Part shown: piece after piece, positions 1 through 15,000 of the stretch
Layout: the number at the start of each line of letters is the position of its first letter
Numbering within the stretch: the first letter of the stretch is position 1
NCBI RefSeq assembly: GCF_020497125.1
Contig: NC_059072.1
Span: forward strand, 74,035,697-74,099,696
From: Mauremys mutica
Lineage: Eukaryota; Chordata; Testudines; Geoemydidae
Direction: 5' to 3'
Length of the DNA: 64,000 nucleotides
Notes under the pieces: generated by a model
What the model was told of the DNA's origin: nothing
Database searches by the model: none
What the model saw: the letters and a program-made list of their open reading frames with translations, nothing else
Position numbers and translations under genes: made by a program

Positions 1-673
1 ACTGTGTTTGACCCTAGAAGCATTTGGAGCTCAGCCAAGAACGCAAATGCTTTTCAGAGAGACTGCAGGAACTGTGGGATAGCTTGAGTCCTCCAGTCCA
101 TGAGCGTCCATTTGATTCCTTGGCTTTCCGTTACGCTTGTCACGCAGCAGTGCGCTGAGTCCCTGCTATGGCGTCTGTCTGGAGATTTTTTAAAAATGTT
201 TTTTAATTCGTCTTCTGTAACGGAGCGCTGATAGAACAGATTTGCCTGCCCTTACAGTGATCACGTCCGCGTGGTCCATGCGGGAGCTCTTTCTTTATTT
301 TGATTTTTAACTGCATCGCCACACGTACTGATCGGAGCTCCACGCTGGGCAAACAGGAGATATTCAAAAGTTCGCGGGGCTTTTCCTGTCTACCTGGCCA
401 CTGCATCCGAGTTCAGATTGCTGTCCAGAGCGGTCAGTGGTGCACTGTGGGATACCGCCCGGAGGCCAATACCGTCGATCTGCGGCCACACTAACCCTAA
501 TCCGATATGGTAATACCGATATTAGCGCTACTCCTCTCATTAGGGAGGAGTACAGAAACCGGTTTAAAGAGCCCTTTATACCGATATAAAGGGCCTCTTA
601 GTGTGGATGGGTGTGGCGTTAAATCGGTTTAATGCTCCTAAAACCGGTTTAAACGCGTAGTGTAGACCAGGCC
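1..673 (+). mobile_element. PIF/Harbinger-type DNA transposon, right part only
   Basis: The segment ends in GTGTAGACCAGGCC followed by TAA. The same terminus recurs at 25241 and 40601, where the 40.3 kb copy is bounded by TAA on both sides, as PIF/Harbinger insertions are. The interior is rich in short palindromes built on AAACCGGTTTAAA and CCGATAT (530-660). The left end lies outside the window, so length and coding capacity cannot be judged; no long open frame is seen. The class is inferred from the terminus and TAA. Confidence 0.55.
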
Positions 674-676
674 TAA

Positions 677-2040
677 GGGAGACTGGTTTGCAGACAAAGG
701 AATAAGAAAACTAGCCTCAGTAAAATAATTTAAAATTCTCAATGTTTCTAAAATGCTCCTTCTAAAATTCATGGGGCATACACAAAACACATGGGTGCAT
801 GGTATAATATAAAGGCTTCATCTGCAGCTGTTGAAAATGACATAGAAACCTCATTGGGGCTAATATTTCTCATTCTTGCAAGGAACAGCTCCATAGGCAG
901 CAACCCAAGGCAGTATGGAGCCAAGTGGAGCAAACAGAGCCAAGTGGAGAACCACCAAAGGCCAGTGAAGCCCAGGAGCATATCTGAGACCCAGCAGCAA
1001 TGAGGAGAGCTTCTCGGGGCATTCAGGCACCTCAACATCCATCTTTGACAGATCAGAGCATTGGCCCTGTCACCTGAGAAGCAGGCTGCAGGCAGGTCCA
1101 AGAGCAGACTTTGCCTGGCTCCTGACTTCTCAATTCAGGGCTGGCCTGGGGTTTGCCACGGTGATGGGCAGTTGTTGAACTGGTCAAAAGTTTTTAATTG
1201 AAATATATTTTGATGAAAAATGGGTTTTTAGTCTACAACATTTACTTGTAAGTAATTGACTGCAGGGAGTTAACAGAAGAACCTGCACTCCGATCACTCT
1301 GCCACCCATTAGTTCCCTGGAGAAGTCTGTCTGAGGTAACCAAAGTTAATTACCTAATCAGGTGGGGGACTGGGTGAACTAAAGAGTCAATTAACTCATT
1401 AGCTGAAGACTGATAAGACATGCACAGGAAGGATGTGAGGAGGAGAATAGGGCTGGCTGAGTCTAGTCTTGGTGAAGGGAGAATTCTGCTCCTCTCAAGC
1501 CCCGGAGGAAGGCCGCAAACACAGGGGATGGTGTAAATAGCAGTGCTGCTTGGGACTCTAAAGATGTTAGTGGAGGGATCTGAACTAAACTGCACAACAT
1601 GGATATCTGATTGGTGGCATCTGAGCGCTTTGTGTGGGATGAGAAGGCAGGAGGGGAGTGCACCCTGCTGCACTGAAAAAATTGTTGACATAAATGTTTG
1701 TTAAAAATACTATTCAAGTAATTGTCAAAAATTTTATTTATCAAAACCCAAGATTTTAGTAAATGTTGGTTTCCATTTGGGGAACATTTTTCATGTTTGT
1801 GGTAAAAAAATTAATTAAAAATGTGAAAAATGTCCAAACAATGGAAAATGGGTCCATTCTGAACCCTTTGAAACAAAAACCAACTTGAATTTTGATTTTT
1901 TTAATTTTAGTTTTTAATTTTTCAGCCACTCTAGCTGGTTGGTCTTGGCTCTACTGGCCCCTCCTCTGAAGCCCCAAGCTCCCAAGAGCAGCAGTGAAGG
2001 ACACAAGAAGATAACAGAAAATACAACAATAGTAATAGCT
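677..2040. other. Intergenic, no gene seen
   Basis: Only short frames without recognisable similarity occur. From about 1150 to 1930 the sequence is AT-rich, with repeated runs of the type TTTTCATTTGG and AAAATGTGAAAAA. This looks like a decayed interspersed repeat related to the segments at 26.8, 37.5 and 45.2 kb. Confidence 0.4.
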
Positions 2041-2061
2041 ACAAAATGTGCCTTTTTAAAT

Positions 2062-2720
2062 TCCCAATGAGCTTATTATTATTACTGTATTATGCTAGTA
2101 GCCATAGGGCCCAATGGAGATCAGGGCCGTATGTGCTTGGTTATGTACAGACATATAAAAAAGAGACAGGCCATCCTCTGAAAAGCTTGAAATCTAAACA
2201 GACAAGAAAGACAAAGGATGAGAGAAAGTCAGGATTATTATCTCCTTTTAAAGATGGAAAATTGAGGCATCAAGAGAAAGGGGCAACAGAAATGCCCTAA
2301 AAGTGTGGGGGTGGGGGGCACCGGCAGTCGAACTGTGGCTCCACACCCCATGCCCCCAGCCATCTCTCTCACTGAGGCCCTGCTCCCACGCCACCTCTTT
2401 CCCCAAGGCCCCACCCCCCTGCTGGCTCCTCTCCACTCCCTCCCACTCCATCACTCTCCATTACAGCTGGTAAAAAGTGATAGGGCCATGGTGTTCGGGC
2501 ACCCCTGTAGAGAGATCAAGGTACAAATTCGTAACGGTATTTAGGTGCTTAACTGCCACTGATTTCAATGTGAGTTAGATGCCTAAATACCTTTGAGGAT
2601 CTGGGCCTTAGTGACTTACCCAAGGTCACCCTGGAAGTGTGTGGCAGAGCAGAGAATTGGCTCCAGAGCTACTGAGCTCCATTTCATGCCTGAACTGCAA
2701 GGTCGTCCTTCTTTTTATCT
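2062..2720 (+). repeat. Old interspersed repeat with GC-rich insertion
   Basis: The flanking parts (2062-2285 and about 2490-2720) read like the old amniote repeat with a 'GTACAGACATA…AAGCTTGAAATCTAAACAGACAAGA' stretch and an 'AAGGTCACCCTGGAAGTGTGTGGCAGAGC' tail. A second copy is at 5660-5790. Between them, about 2300-2480, lies an unrelated C-rich block that resembles the interior of a hAT element. The family name is not certain. Confidence 0.45.
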
Positions 2721-2870
2721 TAAAAAAAAAAAAAGACAAAAAATCACTTGCTAATCAGCAGCCACATCATAAACATACAATAAACCACCAATGTACTTAG
2801 TCTATCGACGATTGCCACAGTACTCTGGGTACTGTCTCAGCAGCTTTAAGTCCCTCTGAGATCTGAAAAA

Positions 2871-4553
2871 GCCATAAGAACAGATGAATGGCCATACTGG
2901 GTCAGATGCATGGTCCTTCTAGTCCAATATCCTGTCTTCCAACAGTGGCAGGATGCTTCAGAAGGAGTGAACTGAACAGGGCACTTTACTGAGTGATTCA
3001 TCCTTGTCATCCAGTCCCAACTTCTGGCAGTCAAAGGTTTAGAGACACCCAGAGCATAGAATTGCATCCCTGACTATCTTGGCTAATAGTCATTACTGGA
3101 CCTATCCCCCATGAACTTGTCTCATTCATTTTTAACACAGTTCTATTTTTGGCCTTCACAACATCCCCTGGCAGTGAGTTCCACAGGTTGTGTGTGTGTG
3201 TGTGTGCGTGTGTGTGTGTGTGTGTGAAGAAGTACTTCCTTATGTTTGTTTAAACCTGCTGCCAAATAATTTCATTTGGTGACGACTAGTTCTTGTGTTA
3301 TGTGAAGGGGTAAATAACACTTCCCTATTTACTTTCTTCACATCATTCATGATTTTATAGACCTCTATCATATCCCCTCTTAGACTGTTCAGCTTAGAAA
3401 AGAGATAACTGTCTTTTGAATTTCTCATCATATGGAAGCAGTGTCATACCCTTATTCATTTTTGTTGCTCTTCTCTATACCTTTACTATTCTAATATATC
3501 TTTTTTTTAAATAGGACGATCAGAACTGCACTCGGTATTCAAGATGTGGATTATCATGGATTTATGTAGTGGTATTATGATATTTATGATATCCCTTTCC
3601 TTATGGTTCCTAACATTCTTTTAGCTTTTTTGACTGCCACTGCACATTGGGCAGATGTTTTCAGAGAGCTATCCTTGATGAATCCAAGATCTTTCTTGAG
3701 TGGTAACTTCATTTTGTATGTTAGTTGAGATTATGTTTTCCATTGGAATTACTTTGCACTTATCAACATTAAATTTCTGTTTTTCAATCATCTAATTTAG
3801 TGAGATCCCTTAGTAACTCCTGGCAGTCAGCCTTGGACTTAACTACATTGGGTAATTTTGTATTGTTTGCAAATTTTGCCACCTCACTGTTCACCTCCTT
3901 TTCCAGATCATTTATGAATATATTGAACAGCAAAGACCCTAGCAAATATACTGAATATATTGAACAGCAAAGATCCATGGCAGATCCTGCTTTTACCTCT
4001 CTCCATTGTGAAAACTAACCATTTACTCCTACCTTTTGTTTCCTATCTTTTTAACCAGTTACTGATTCGTGAGAGGACCTTCCCTCTTATCCCATGACTA
4101 TTTACATTGCTTAAGAGCCTCTGGTGTGGGACTTGTACCAAATGCTTTCTGAAAGTCCAAGTACACTATATCCACTGGATCATCCTCGTCTACATGCTTG
4201 TTGACACCCTCAAAGAATTCTAAAAATTAGTGAGGCATGATTTCCTTTTACAATAGCTGTATTGATTCTTTCCCGAAGTAACATGTTTGTCTATGTGTCT
4301 GATAATTCTGTTCTTTGTTATAGTTTCAACCAATTTGCCTGGTACTGAAGTTAGGCTTACCAGCCTATAATTGCCAGGATCGCCAAGGGAATCTTTTTAA
4401 AAAATTGGTGTTACTTTAGCTGCCTTCCAGTCATCTGGTACAGAGGCTGATTTAAGCGATAAGTTACATACCACAATAAGGAGTTCTTTAGTTTCATACA
4501 TGAGTTCCTTCAGAACTCTTTAATGAATACCATCTGGTCCTGGCGACTTATTA
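2871..4553 (-). mobile_element. CR1 LINE fragment, antisense, 5'-truncated
   Basis: Read on the - strand this is the reverse transcriptase C-terminal part and 3' UTR of a CR1 non-LTR retrotransposon. The + strand starts with the 3'-terminal block containing GGCCATACTGGGTCAGA and runs into RT. At 3784-3978 the - strand encodes the RT palm with LLFNIFINDLEK, followed by FANNTKL where active CR1 copies have FADDTKL, so both catalytic aspartates are gone. Stops and frameshifts break the frame throughout. A TG microsatellite has expanded inside it at 3189-3226. Confidence 0.85.
3189..3226. repeat. (TG)n microsatellite
   Basis: About 38 bases of alternating TG with one CG interruption, inside the CR1 3' region. 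Confidence 0.9.
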
Positions 4554-6600
4554 GAGACAAGACAGATCAAGAGTTATTAGCTAAAAGTAATGCAGTAATG
4601 ATATATTCAACCCCCAATAGCTCAAGAAAATGCATTCACCTCCACATGGTGCTCAGCCAAACCAAATATTTCAAGGGTACAAGTAGATGTTATTTACTTG
4701 CTCCAAGGAATTTTGTCATGGATGTTGAGACAGGTGCAACAGTCCATAGGACCTACAACTTAAAAAGGGAATGGCTGTGTGTGGACCTGAAATAGGATGC
4801 CTAGTGTAGCTGCAATGCACCACTGCCACTTGAGCTGGTACAATCATGCTAGTGTAAGTTGTAGTAATGCAAGTAGATGCAGCTAGTGAGTTCAAGGCCA
4901 TCAGAACATATCTGTAGGTGTGTGACACCAAATGTTGTATAAAAGAGATACGGTTGTTCTGGAGCAAAAGGAATCACAAAAATATGAATTTCTAGTACAT
5001 ATTGAAGAAGCCATTTGCAGTGCACAACTTTGTTGACCCTCCTAACTTATAGACAATGTTACCTATTATTATGTGCCAGTAATGGCAATCTTTCTAACCT
5101 TTTCAACATATATACAGATATATCTGTTTTGCAGAGCACTCTTGTATCATTTCTCATATATAGATGTTTGATGAGAGAGAGAGAGAGAGAGAGGGAGTTG
5201 GGACAACAGATTTCAAACTATTAAGGTGATATTCACTAGTTTGCTGTCATTCAAATGAAATATTGTTGGTCACATTAACATGTTCAATGCAACCGAAAGC
5301 CAACTTCCCACCTCAGTGCTCTATTTAATATCAATTACTTTCCATTTCATTTTTTTTAATCTTTTCTTTTGCATCACAGTCTGTTTGGATTTTTTTTCCA
5401 GGACATTTTAGTTTCTTCTGCAGTGCCAACCCCCTCTGATGGAGGAAGGAAGGAAAGAAGAAAAATGGGGAAATCCCACATATATTTACAACATATTTAA
5501 CGTATGTACTATTTATTAAATATAGCCTTCAATAGCTAAACACAATCAGACTTAGAGTTGGTTCCATTGGTCAGGAATCAAAATGTAATTACATTTGCTT
5601 TGAAGAATCCCTTGAAACAATATGTATCTATCTATATAGAGCATGTTAATATTTATTACATATATTACAGTTGCAGCTAGCAGACACAATAGAGATCGGG
5701 GTCTCTTTGTGCTAAGCACTGTACGAACACATGGGAGAGAGTCCCTGGCCCAAAGAGCTTACATTCCAAATACTGTACTCTTTTGTATTGAAACTAGTAG
5801 TTTAACTGAGCATGTTGAACTTCTGTGGATCCATTTAAAACCTGATGTTGCCATGATTTATGAAGAGGGATACGGGGCCTGATCCTGCAGTATTGACTCA
5901 GTCAGAACCAAAATCCCATTGATTCATGAGCCCCTTGTGTCAATGAAGTATCAGTTCACAATCAGTTTCTGAGGATCAGTTGATCCAGTGATCAATACCA
6001 TTACATCAGGGAACTTAGCAGCAGGGTAATAGTTCCCTTCACGAAGGATTGAGATTGAAGGACCTGTGGTGATATTTCATGGGCTTCGTTCTTTATTTTT
6101 ACATTTGTTGTTGTTAATATCTGCAAACTGTAATCAAACAAGGAAAGAAATTATACATGATTTTGCATCTGGTGGGCTGAGACTCAGTGGGATGAGTGGC
6201 AGATATAGGGTAAGATTGTGCTTTGCTCCTGATATATCCCTTCTTCGGGACAGCTGAGTGTATCGCTTTTTAGGATATAGAGCGCCCCAGTTTGCCCTAC
6301 GATCAATAACTGTGATCACAAGACACTGAAACCTACAATGTGTGTAAGTACAATACTTAACTTAGTAACTGTGCCAATAATGTATAATGATCCGTGGAAG
6401 AGAGGTTGCCTGGTCGTCCAAGCTGAGCTATGCCTTGGCAGCCTTCCTGCAAGTGTATGTTGCAGAAGAGTGTGTATCATTTGTAACCTTGGGCTGGCAC
6501 TAATGGTTTGGGTCACAGGAATGGCATGTTTCGAAGAGGGAAAAAAATAGCATGGACTCTTCTGAAAATATTAACCCGTCTATTTGGAGAGTGGCCGTTG
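4554..6600. other. Upstream intergenic region of MYF6
   Basis: No gene is recognisable. It contains a (GA)n microsatellite at 5173-5194, a short old repeat at 5660-5790 (GCACTGTACGAACACA, then AAAGAGCTTACATTCC) and a 'GATCCTGCAGTATTGACTC' relic at 5882-5960. The rest is AT-rich and looks unique; distal regulatory DNA for the myogenic pair could lie here but nothing specific identifies it. Confidence 0.4.
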
Positions 6601-6624
6601 CCTTTGAAACCTCGCTCTATACAC

Positions 6625-6634
6625 CTATATTTAG
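6625..6634 (+). promoter_or_regulatory. Consensus MEF2 site upstream of MYF6
   Basis: CTATATTTAG matches the MEF2 consensus CTA(A/T)4TAG exactly and lies about 350 bases upstream of the MYF6 TATA element. MEF2 control of MRF4/MYF6 is established in mammals; use of this particular copy is inferred. Confidence 0.5.
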
Positions 6635-6976
6635 CACTGGAGGAGGGAAGGAGAAGAGGTTTCAGTTTTAAGCTCCGCTGTTTGCTCTAAAATCACCCCC
6701 CTCCCCCCATCTGAAACAGGGCAGATTCGCACAGAGGGGTGTGGCCGCTGCCCTTTGGAATTATTCCCCCAAATCCACCTTTGCTATCCCACTTCATCCC
6801 GCGTTCGCCAGCTGAGTTTGCGTTTTTTATTCTCCCCCCCCCCGCCTTTCCACTCTCCTCCCCCCCCCGCCAAACAGGAGATGTTCCCCAGACGGAGCCC
6901 AGGATACTGGTTGGAATCAGATTTGGAGGGTGATGCACCGCGACAGCTAAAAGTTGGATAGAGTTTCAGCAGCTAC

Positions 6977-6987
6977 TATATATAAAG
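6977..6987 (+). promoter_or_regulatory. TATA box of MYF6
   Basis: TATATATAAAG, 119 bases before the start codon, so transcription should begin near 7007. E-box cores lie nearby: CAGCTG at 6809-6814 and CATCTG at 7022-7027. The identical 11-mer stands before MYF5 at 15906. Confidence 0.75.
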
Positions 6988-7017
6988 CAGGGGGACTTAT
7001 GTCACTGCACTAATTAA

Positions 7018-8504
<1,487 letters not shown>

Positions 8505-9020
8505 ACCTGCATTTGGCCTGATAGTATTTTGAACGCAGATAACAAGGAACTCACCCCACAACCTCTAAACGAATTAATTAATTAATTTAATATTTTAGCA
8601 ATCCCAGACAGGGGCCTTGTTAAAGGCACTGGTAGGCAGATAAAGTTGAATCTTCTTAAAAAGAAATGTTCCTCCGATAATTGTACAATCCAATTCTTTC
8701 TTTCTTTCTTTCTCTTATGTTGTATAGACCACTCCTTTTTTATTTAATATATTTACTTGTTTTCTGGTGATCCACTTTGTATAATATTCAACAAAAAGTT
8801 CATTCCTGTCTGAGTGAAGCTGTTGTTTGGATATCCTGTTAGTATTATTTAAAGAGTTCTTAGGTTGTGTTTTTGTACATAATTTTAGTACTTTTTTAAT
8901 GTAAACCGGATCCATATCTATATATATATATATATATTTAAATTGTGGAATGTGATATTGTATATAAGAACGGCCAGATTTCCTTGGTATGTAAAATAAA
9001 GTTCTTTGTGTTACAAAGGT
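8505..9020 (+). other. MYF6 3' untranslated region with poly(A) signal
   Basis: AT-rich sequence after the TAG at 8502-8504, with several ATTTA motifs (for example TATTTAATATATTTAC near 8750), a TTTC repeat at 8696-8712 and a TA repeat near 8917-8938. The first canonical AATAAA is at 8995-9000, so cleavage is expected about 9015. Confidence 0.65.
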
Positions 9021-12000
9021 CCCAGCCCCACTTTAAATTGTGGGCCCGATCCTGCTCCCATTAGAATTACATTTTGCCACTGACTTCAGGGAGATCAGGA
9101 CCCAATTCGGTCAATCCAAATAAAAAGTGTTTAAAATTAAGAGGTTGCAAATATTTCCAGCCAGGGCAGCGTCTCTTTCACTGTCTAAACAGTTTCTCTT
9201 CTACTCAGAACCGCACAGAAGGTCTTCATTTTTTTCCCCTCATTCTTTCCCTCTTATTTTGCGTTAGCAGCCTTCCACAGCTGAGAGTTGTGACTGCTGC
9301 TGTGTATAGGATTGTGTAGGCCGCCTACGTTCACCCAGGCCAGTGCTTCCCTTCGGTCTCCCTCGGTGGAAAATTCAGCGGAGCTACCGTCCATTTCATT
9401 AAATCGCTGGGGAAAGCGCTTCCACTCGGCTCCTGACTTATTTATTCGGGGCTATATTTACCCTGCATGTTTGACCTGCTGAGCTGCACATGCTTGGAGG
9501 AGCCTGCTGTACCAAGCAGGGTCAGTCAGACTCCTGTGTTTAATTAACCAGCTCCCTATGTCGCCTGAATTCTTCTCCGATCTTCTTTTGGGGGCTGGAG
9601 GAGTTGCACTCAGCCCGTGATTGCAGCAGAATGTATGGGCCTGGCTGGTTCCTAAGGGACAGCAAAGGGCTCTGACATGAGCCAGCTCCCGTGGGGTCTA
9701 GAGGGCAGAGACGTCCTTCGAAGAAAGGTGACCCCTACCGCCTTCTCGTACCGTGCAGGGGGAGCTTAGGGCCCCCAGGGGCGGAAAGAGTTAAGTGGCT
9801 GAAAGTGGGGACCAGGAGGCAAAACAACACGTGAAGCCTTTCAGTCAGTGCTGTAGAAAAACAAACCCTAGAGCCGAGGGTGGAAAAGCAGGAGCTACTC
9901 CCAGTAAGGACTGTCGGGCTTGGAACCGATTTGTTTATAATCTCGGGAAGAGGCGACCAAGAAACTAAACTGCTGAGTTTCTCCCCCCAGCTCCCCACCA
10001 CTTCATGGTAACTAACCAGAGGAAACGTCCCACCGCCGAGCAGTGAAAATGTCCCTTTGTCACCTCCGCTCTAACCTTGAATCCTTCAGATTTAAAAATA
10101 CGGTGTCACTCCCATGTTCCTCCTTAGCCAGCGTGCTGGGGGGCAATGGCTGGCGAAAGGGACAGCGCTCACTCAGCCGCAGCCAGAAACTCTCCATTAC
10201 CCCGCCACTCGCTATTCCCCGCTCCCTATCTATGCTGGCTGCGTCGCCTGCCATAACAATTCGCCGGGGGCCACGTTATTTGGTTGGGTGGTGGTGGTTT
10301 TTATTTTGTTAAGTCTGCCACTTAAACAAGAGCATTTCCAGTTGTTGAATGCTGGGATTTGTGTGTCTCAAGCAGTGAGTGATAAACAGAAACAAGAGAG
10401 GTAGGGTGTAATTCCTCCCCCACACGTTTGAAAGAAACTCTCCGCGGTATAGAAATAACAGAAGGCAGGACCTTTGGAAATCCACGCTTCCAAAGCATAT
10501 GGTTTGCCACACAAAAAGCGATTGGTAAGAGAGGGTGGCTGCTGCCCTGGCTTTCATGTAGAGCTTTAGCTTGATCAGAAATAGAGGAAGAAGCTTTTAC
10601 TTAGCCCCGCTAGAAGCTATTAGTGTTCTTAATAATCTAGTTCAATGCCTAACAAGTAAGAGGAGGGTCCCCCATCTAGTACCACTCAAGCAAAACGGGA
10701 TGGGGGGGGAATGGGGCAATTTGCCCCAGGCCCCGGGCCCTGCAGGGGCCCCCATGATAATATAGTATTCTATAGTATTGCAGCTTTTTTTAAATGGAAG
10801 CCCCCCCCCCCCCGAAATTGCTTTGCCCCAGGCCCCCTGAATCCTCTGGGGGCCCTGAGCAAAACTCTCCCTAGCTTTACTTTTTTTGAGTACAGCGGGT
10901 CGGACCTAGCCTTGAAATTGTAACTCTCCTCAAAAGGAGAATTTCATGAGCATCTCATGCAGACCTTGAAAAAAACCCACCCTTTTTCTTCCTCTTGCTA
11001 ACGGAGAGGTGTTATTCACATCCTAATATTGACGTCAAGAGACTCTATTGTCCGCCTGTGTTTGGACCCCGAAATCCGTGTCGTCTCCAGCAACGGGGTA
11101 ACATGAGAAATTGTTTGGAGTAAGTTTGAGTAAAGAAGATTTTTCATTAAATAAAGAAAATATTTCCCGAAGAGGAGCCCTGTGACCTCAATGGCTGTCT
11201 CTGACATGCAAGGTTTCCCAGTGAAAGTCCTCAGTGTGTTTGCAATTAAAATGTTTTTGTTTGATATTAATAACGATAATCTTTACCTAAGTCTGAAGCC
11301 AAAGCAAACAGGGCCCTGGAAGCACAAAATCAAGAGGTAATAACTCGGTAAAGATAAGCAGTTTGTGATTTAATCTAGCCTCTTTCCAGAGGCGGGTGGG
11401 TGCAAAGTTATCAGGTTTAAACTAATGAAAGTGATTTTCTGCCTACATTTTATTAAATGTGGAACAAAGCTCCTGGAACATGACTCCCCAAATGTCCCTT
11501 TTAAGGCCTGGCTCCTGTAGCTTCACCTGTATTGCATAACTCATAGCCTGTGTATTTATTTATATTGAGAGTAGTGGGGAGGGGGACTTGATGGGCCCAT
11601 TCATTTCACGGATCCAACAGCCATTGTAATATACTATGGAATGAAACAGTGAGGGCATTCACTTGATGCACTGCAGACAATCATTGTAGTCGAGGTTCCC
11701 CTGGGGACTCGAATACCCTGGTGGGATGGAACAGATGAAATGTGGATACAGTGGTGGTGGGAAAAGATAAAGGTAGATGAGACTGGGTTTAAATCCCCAC
11801 TAACTACTGAAGGACAAATGTAATGTTCTCTTCCTAAGTGAAAGGATGACATGAAATGAAATATATTTAGAGTAACAGATAGTGGACCCACTTCTTGTTC
11901 GGGTAAAACTGCCAACTTCAGGGGTAGCAGAACCGGGATTGGCTCCAGCGCTGTTGATGAAATCCGAGAAGACCAATGCACACTGGTGCGATGCAGCTAT

Positions 12001-15000
12001 ATTCAAAGGGAAAAGTCCGAGCACTCGAACATTCATAAGAAGCACTTGCAAGGATCGTTATTTGGCTGTGGGGACCCAGGATAGCGTTTTGCCAGAGCAT
12101 TGCCCTTTTATGGCAAGTGTGGCTGTTTTCACCGGGAGGAGAGAGAGATGGAGGTGTGTGGGAGGGCTTGAATAACTCAGCCATGTGCTCGCTTGGGTTT
12201 CCCCTTCTGTAGCAGCAGGAACTAGCAACTTTTCCCATTCTCAAGGCTGCTAAAAACCCTCGTGTCCCTTTGATCTCTCTTGGGAGTCTCAGAATGCAAG
12301 CAGAGGCCAATGTCTTCTTCAGCTGGCTTCTATACAATTCCTTCCCGCAGCTCTGGCAGGTACTAATGTGTTTACTTAGGTGCGCGCAGTTCCCAGAGCT
12401 TGATGGAACCAAAAGTTTAGCACGTCGTTGGAGTCCCCTTAATATAGGTCCCACTGGGAAAGAGTTTTTGTTCCTAGTTAGTTCTGGAGGCGGATTGCTG
12501 ACGGGGACCTCGGATGGCACGGTTATTACTGAATTGGCTGTTTATCCAGGAGCTAAAACTTCCACCGATTTAGCGTGCCTAACAGCAATTTGAACTAATG
12601 GAACAACACGTCACAAAATAAATCCTGCAAACCATTATTGATATACACTGGAACAAATCCTTATCTTGCAGTCTACACTCAGGCAAAAGTTCCACCGACC
12701 CCGACTGGGATTTTGTCTGAATTTTCGAGAACAGCTAGTTTCCTCTGCATTTTCTTGGCTGGGATTGTAATGTGTATTTTTTAATAAAGGATGCCCCAAA
12801 ATAAAACCTCAGTAAATTTAGACTCCAGCTGTTAAATTTTGTAGTCCTGACCGCTGAGTTTGCTCAGGCAAACTCAATGGGAGTTTTTCTTAAAGTGGGG
12901 ACTACAGTAACTGCCTCTTGGCTTCAGCTGTCTTTACAATTAATTATATATAAGATCTGCTGCTTTTAAAATACATTAATACAGCCCCAACAAGGGAATT
13001 GTGTTCTGCAATCAGTACCCCACACTCATTGGCACCCAATTTCTTCACTTCACACGCCCCGGTGGTTAAACTTTGGGTCATATCTGTAAAGATATGTGAT
13101 AATATTTTCATACACCGATATTTACATTTCATTCCTAAACGTTCTACTCACGTTTTGTCAATTGAACTATGTAACACTTTCCTTGTTTGGTTTGGTGTTT
13201 CATTGTTTTGTTCCGTTTTTCGAAGTAAAGTTAAAGTCAAGCCATTTCAGAAGAGGAGAAAAGTCACGAAATACGGGTCAATAATTTTGCTCTTTTAAAA
13301 ACCCTATTCCTTCTTTTATGGTGGGGGGAAATAATCGTAAACTAGTCAGAAATGTGTTTTAAATATATCTATATATTAAAAGTAACTATAACAGTACGAG
13401 TCCTACTGGCTGAGGGACGCCTTTGAAACGCTGTGTTCTTTTTTTCTGCGAAGATTTCTTGCTATTTAAAAAAAATCTCTATATTTTGTTCTCTGTTTTA
13501 ACAAGAGTTTGAAAGTCGTGTTGTCCCATTCTCGGCATTTCAATCCCCAGATCTCAAAAACCCACCACCGCTACCCGCTCGCAGCAGCCTCATTAACCAA
13601 ACTTATCGTTTGTGTTTTTTCCTGCTTCTTTTAGTTCTACTGACCGGCTTGCTGCACGTTCGCAAATTTGTTTTGAGATCACTTTACAAAAGGAAGCTGG
13701 CACCTCTAAGGGATACTAATTACAGAATTTCCTGAGTGACAGCATCTTTTTTTTCCCAAAGATTCAGGAAGAAGGGAAACAACCTTCAGAATTCCCCCAA
13801 GACTCTTGGGAAGGGCACATTTCTAAACAACCCCAAACACTCTGAAGAAGGAACTACAGATTCGAATGCAAGGAGAGGCACAGACAATATTTTGGAAGGC
13901 ATACCAAAGAGGGTGGGCATTGTTACTACAAGATATATTGTACACACTTGGAGAGAAACCACCGAAAGGTGATCAGAACAGTGTACCTAGCACTTTAAAG
14001 ACCAAGTTAATTTGTGCGCAAAGCATAGATCTGTAAACAGGTCTATTTCAGCCTGCGAGAACATGCTACATTAAAATATCCGTGTGCTAGAATCCAAGAA
14101 AGTCTTCAAGTTACCGCTGACCAGAACCGCTTTATTTGGCTGATGATTTCTTGCAAAACCACTGAGAACTGCAACGTTTCAAACGTGGCCAGCTGAATGT
14201 CAACCTGGACTTCATTAGAGAGAGCTGAAATTCAGAGCTTTCCTTTTCTGTAACTCTATTCCTTTATCAGCGCTCTGGCTTTAATACAGTATTCATTTCA
14301 AAGGGGGCTCGCTGCCCGTTTATGGCCCTAAATAAACTGGAACAGGACAGATGTAGCCTTTCCAACCGCTTAGATAATTATATACCAACTTTTTGAAGGG
14401 AGGTGGGCAGGGTTTTATTTATTCAACCTTTTATTTCTTCCTCTGATATATTTTAAAGTGGGGTTTCACTGAAAGCAATAACAACATTCCCCTAAGGAGA
14501 CTGAACAGTTATAGATCAATTATCAGATGGATTCTCCTCTGGGTGGCTTGGAGCTCGGGGTATACTGTATAAAGAGATACGTGGCTTTTCAGCCTACCTG
14601 CTCCAAACTGAAGCCTAATCTCTCCTTTTCCAAAGTGTTTGCGGTCCACAGCCTGCATCAAGGCAGTAGTTCAATAACCTTTCTTACACAGAATTCCCTG
14701 CCAGACTCCTTTACTTAAAGGGGGTTTGAATAAAATGACTAGACCAAGAAGTAAACTCACTGGCTAAGTCAGCTGCTGCTCCTTGAGCGAGGTTAGTCAA
14801 AAATGCTTCTGCTGGGTACTGAGAATAACTCGCATAGCTTGGGCATTTCTGAGGGGGTCGTTTGGAAACCGTTTTATTTAACCCGAATAACATATAAAAG
14901 CCAGCTGAATGTGGCCAAAGGGCTCCTGCGCTTTGGCAAATGCCTGTTAAATGGCTTCATTACCACTTTAATGGCCCTTTAACAGTTTCAATGATCTGCG

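Noticed and set aside
1..7000. Last exons of PTPRQ, the usual upstream neighbour
   Set aside because: No frame here resembles a tyrosine phosphatase; the gene probably ends further upstream.
11918..12520. 200-codon - strand frame between MYF6 and MYF5
   Set aside because: No recognisable domain, no splice or promoter context; its sequence looks like translated non-coding DNA.
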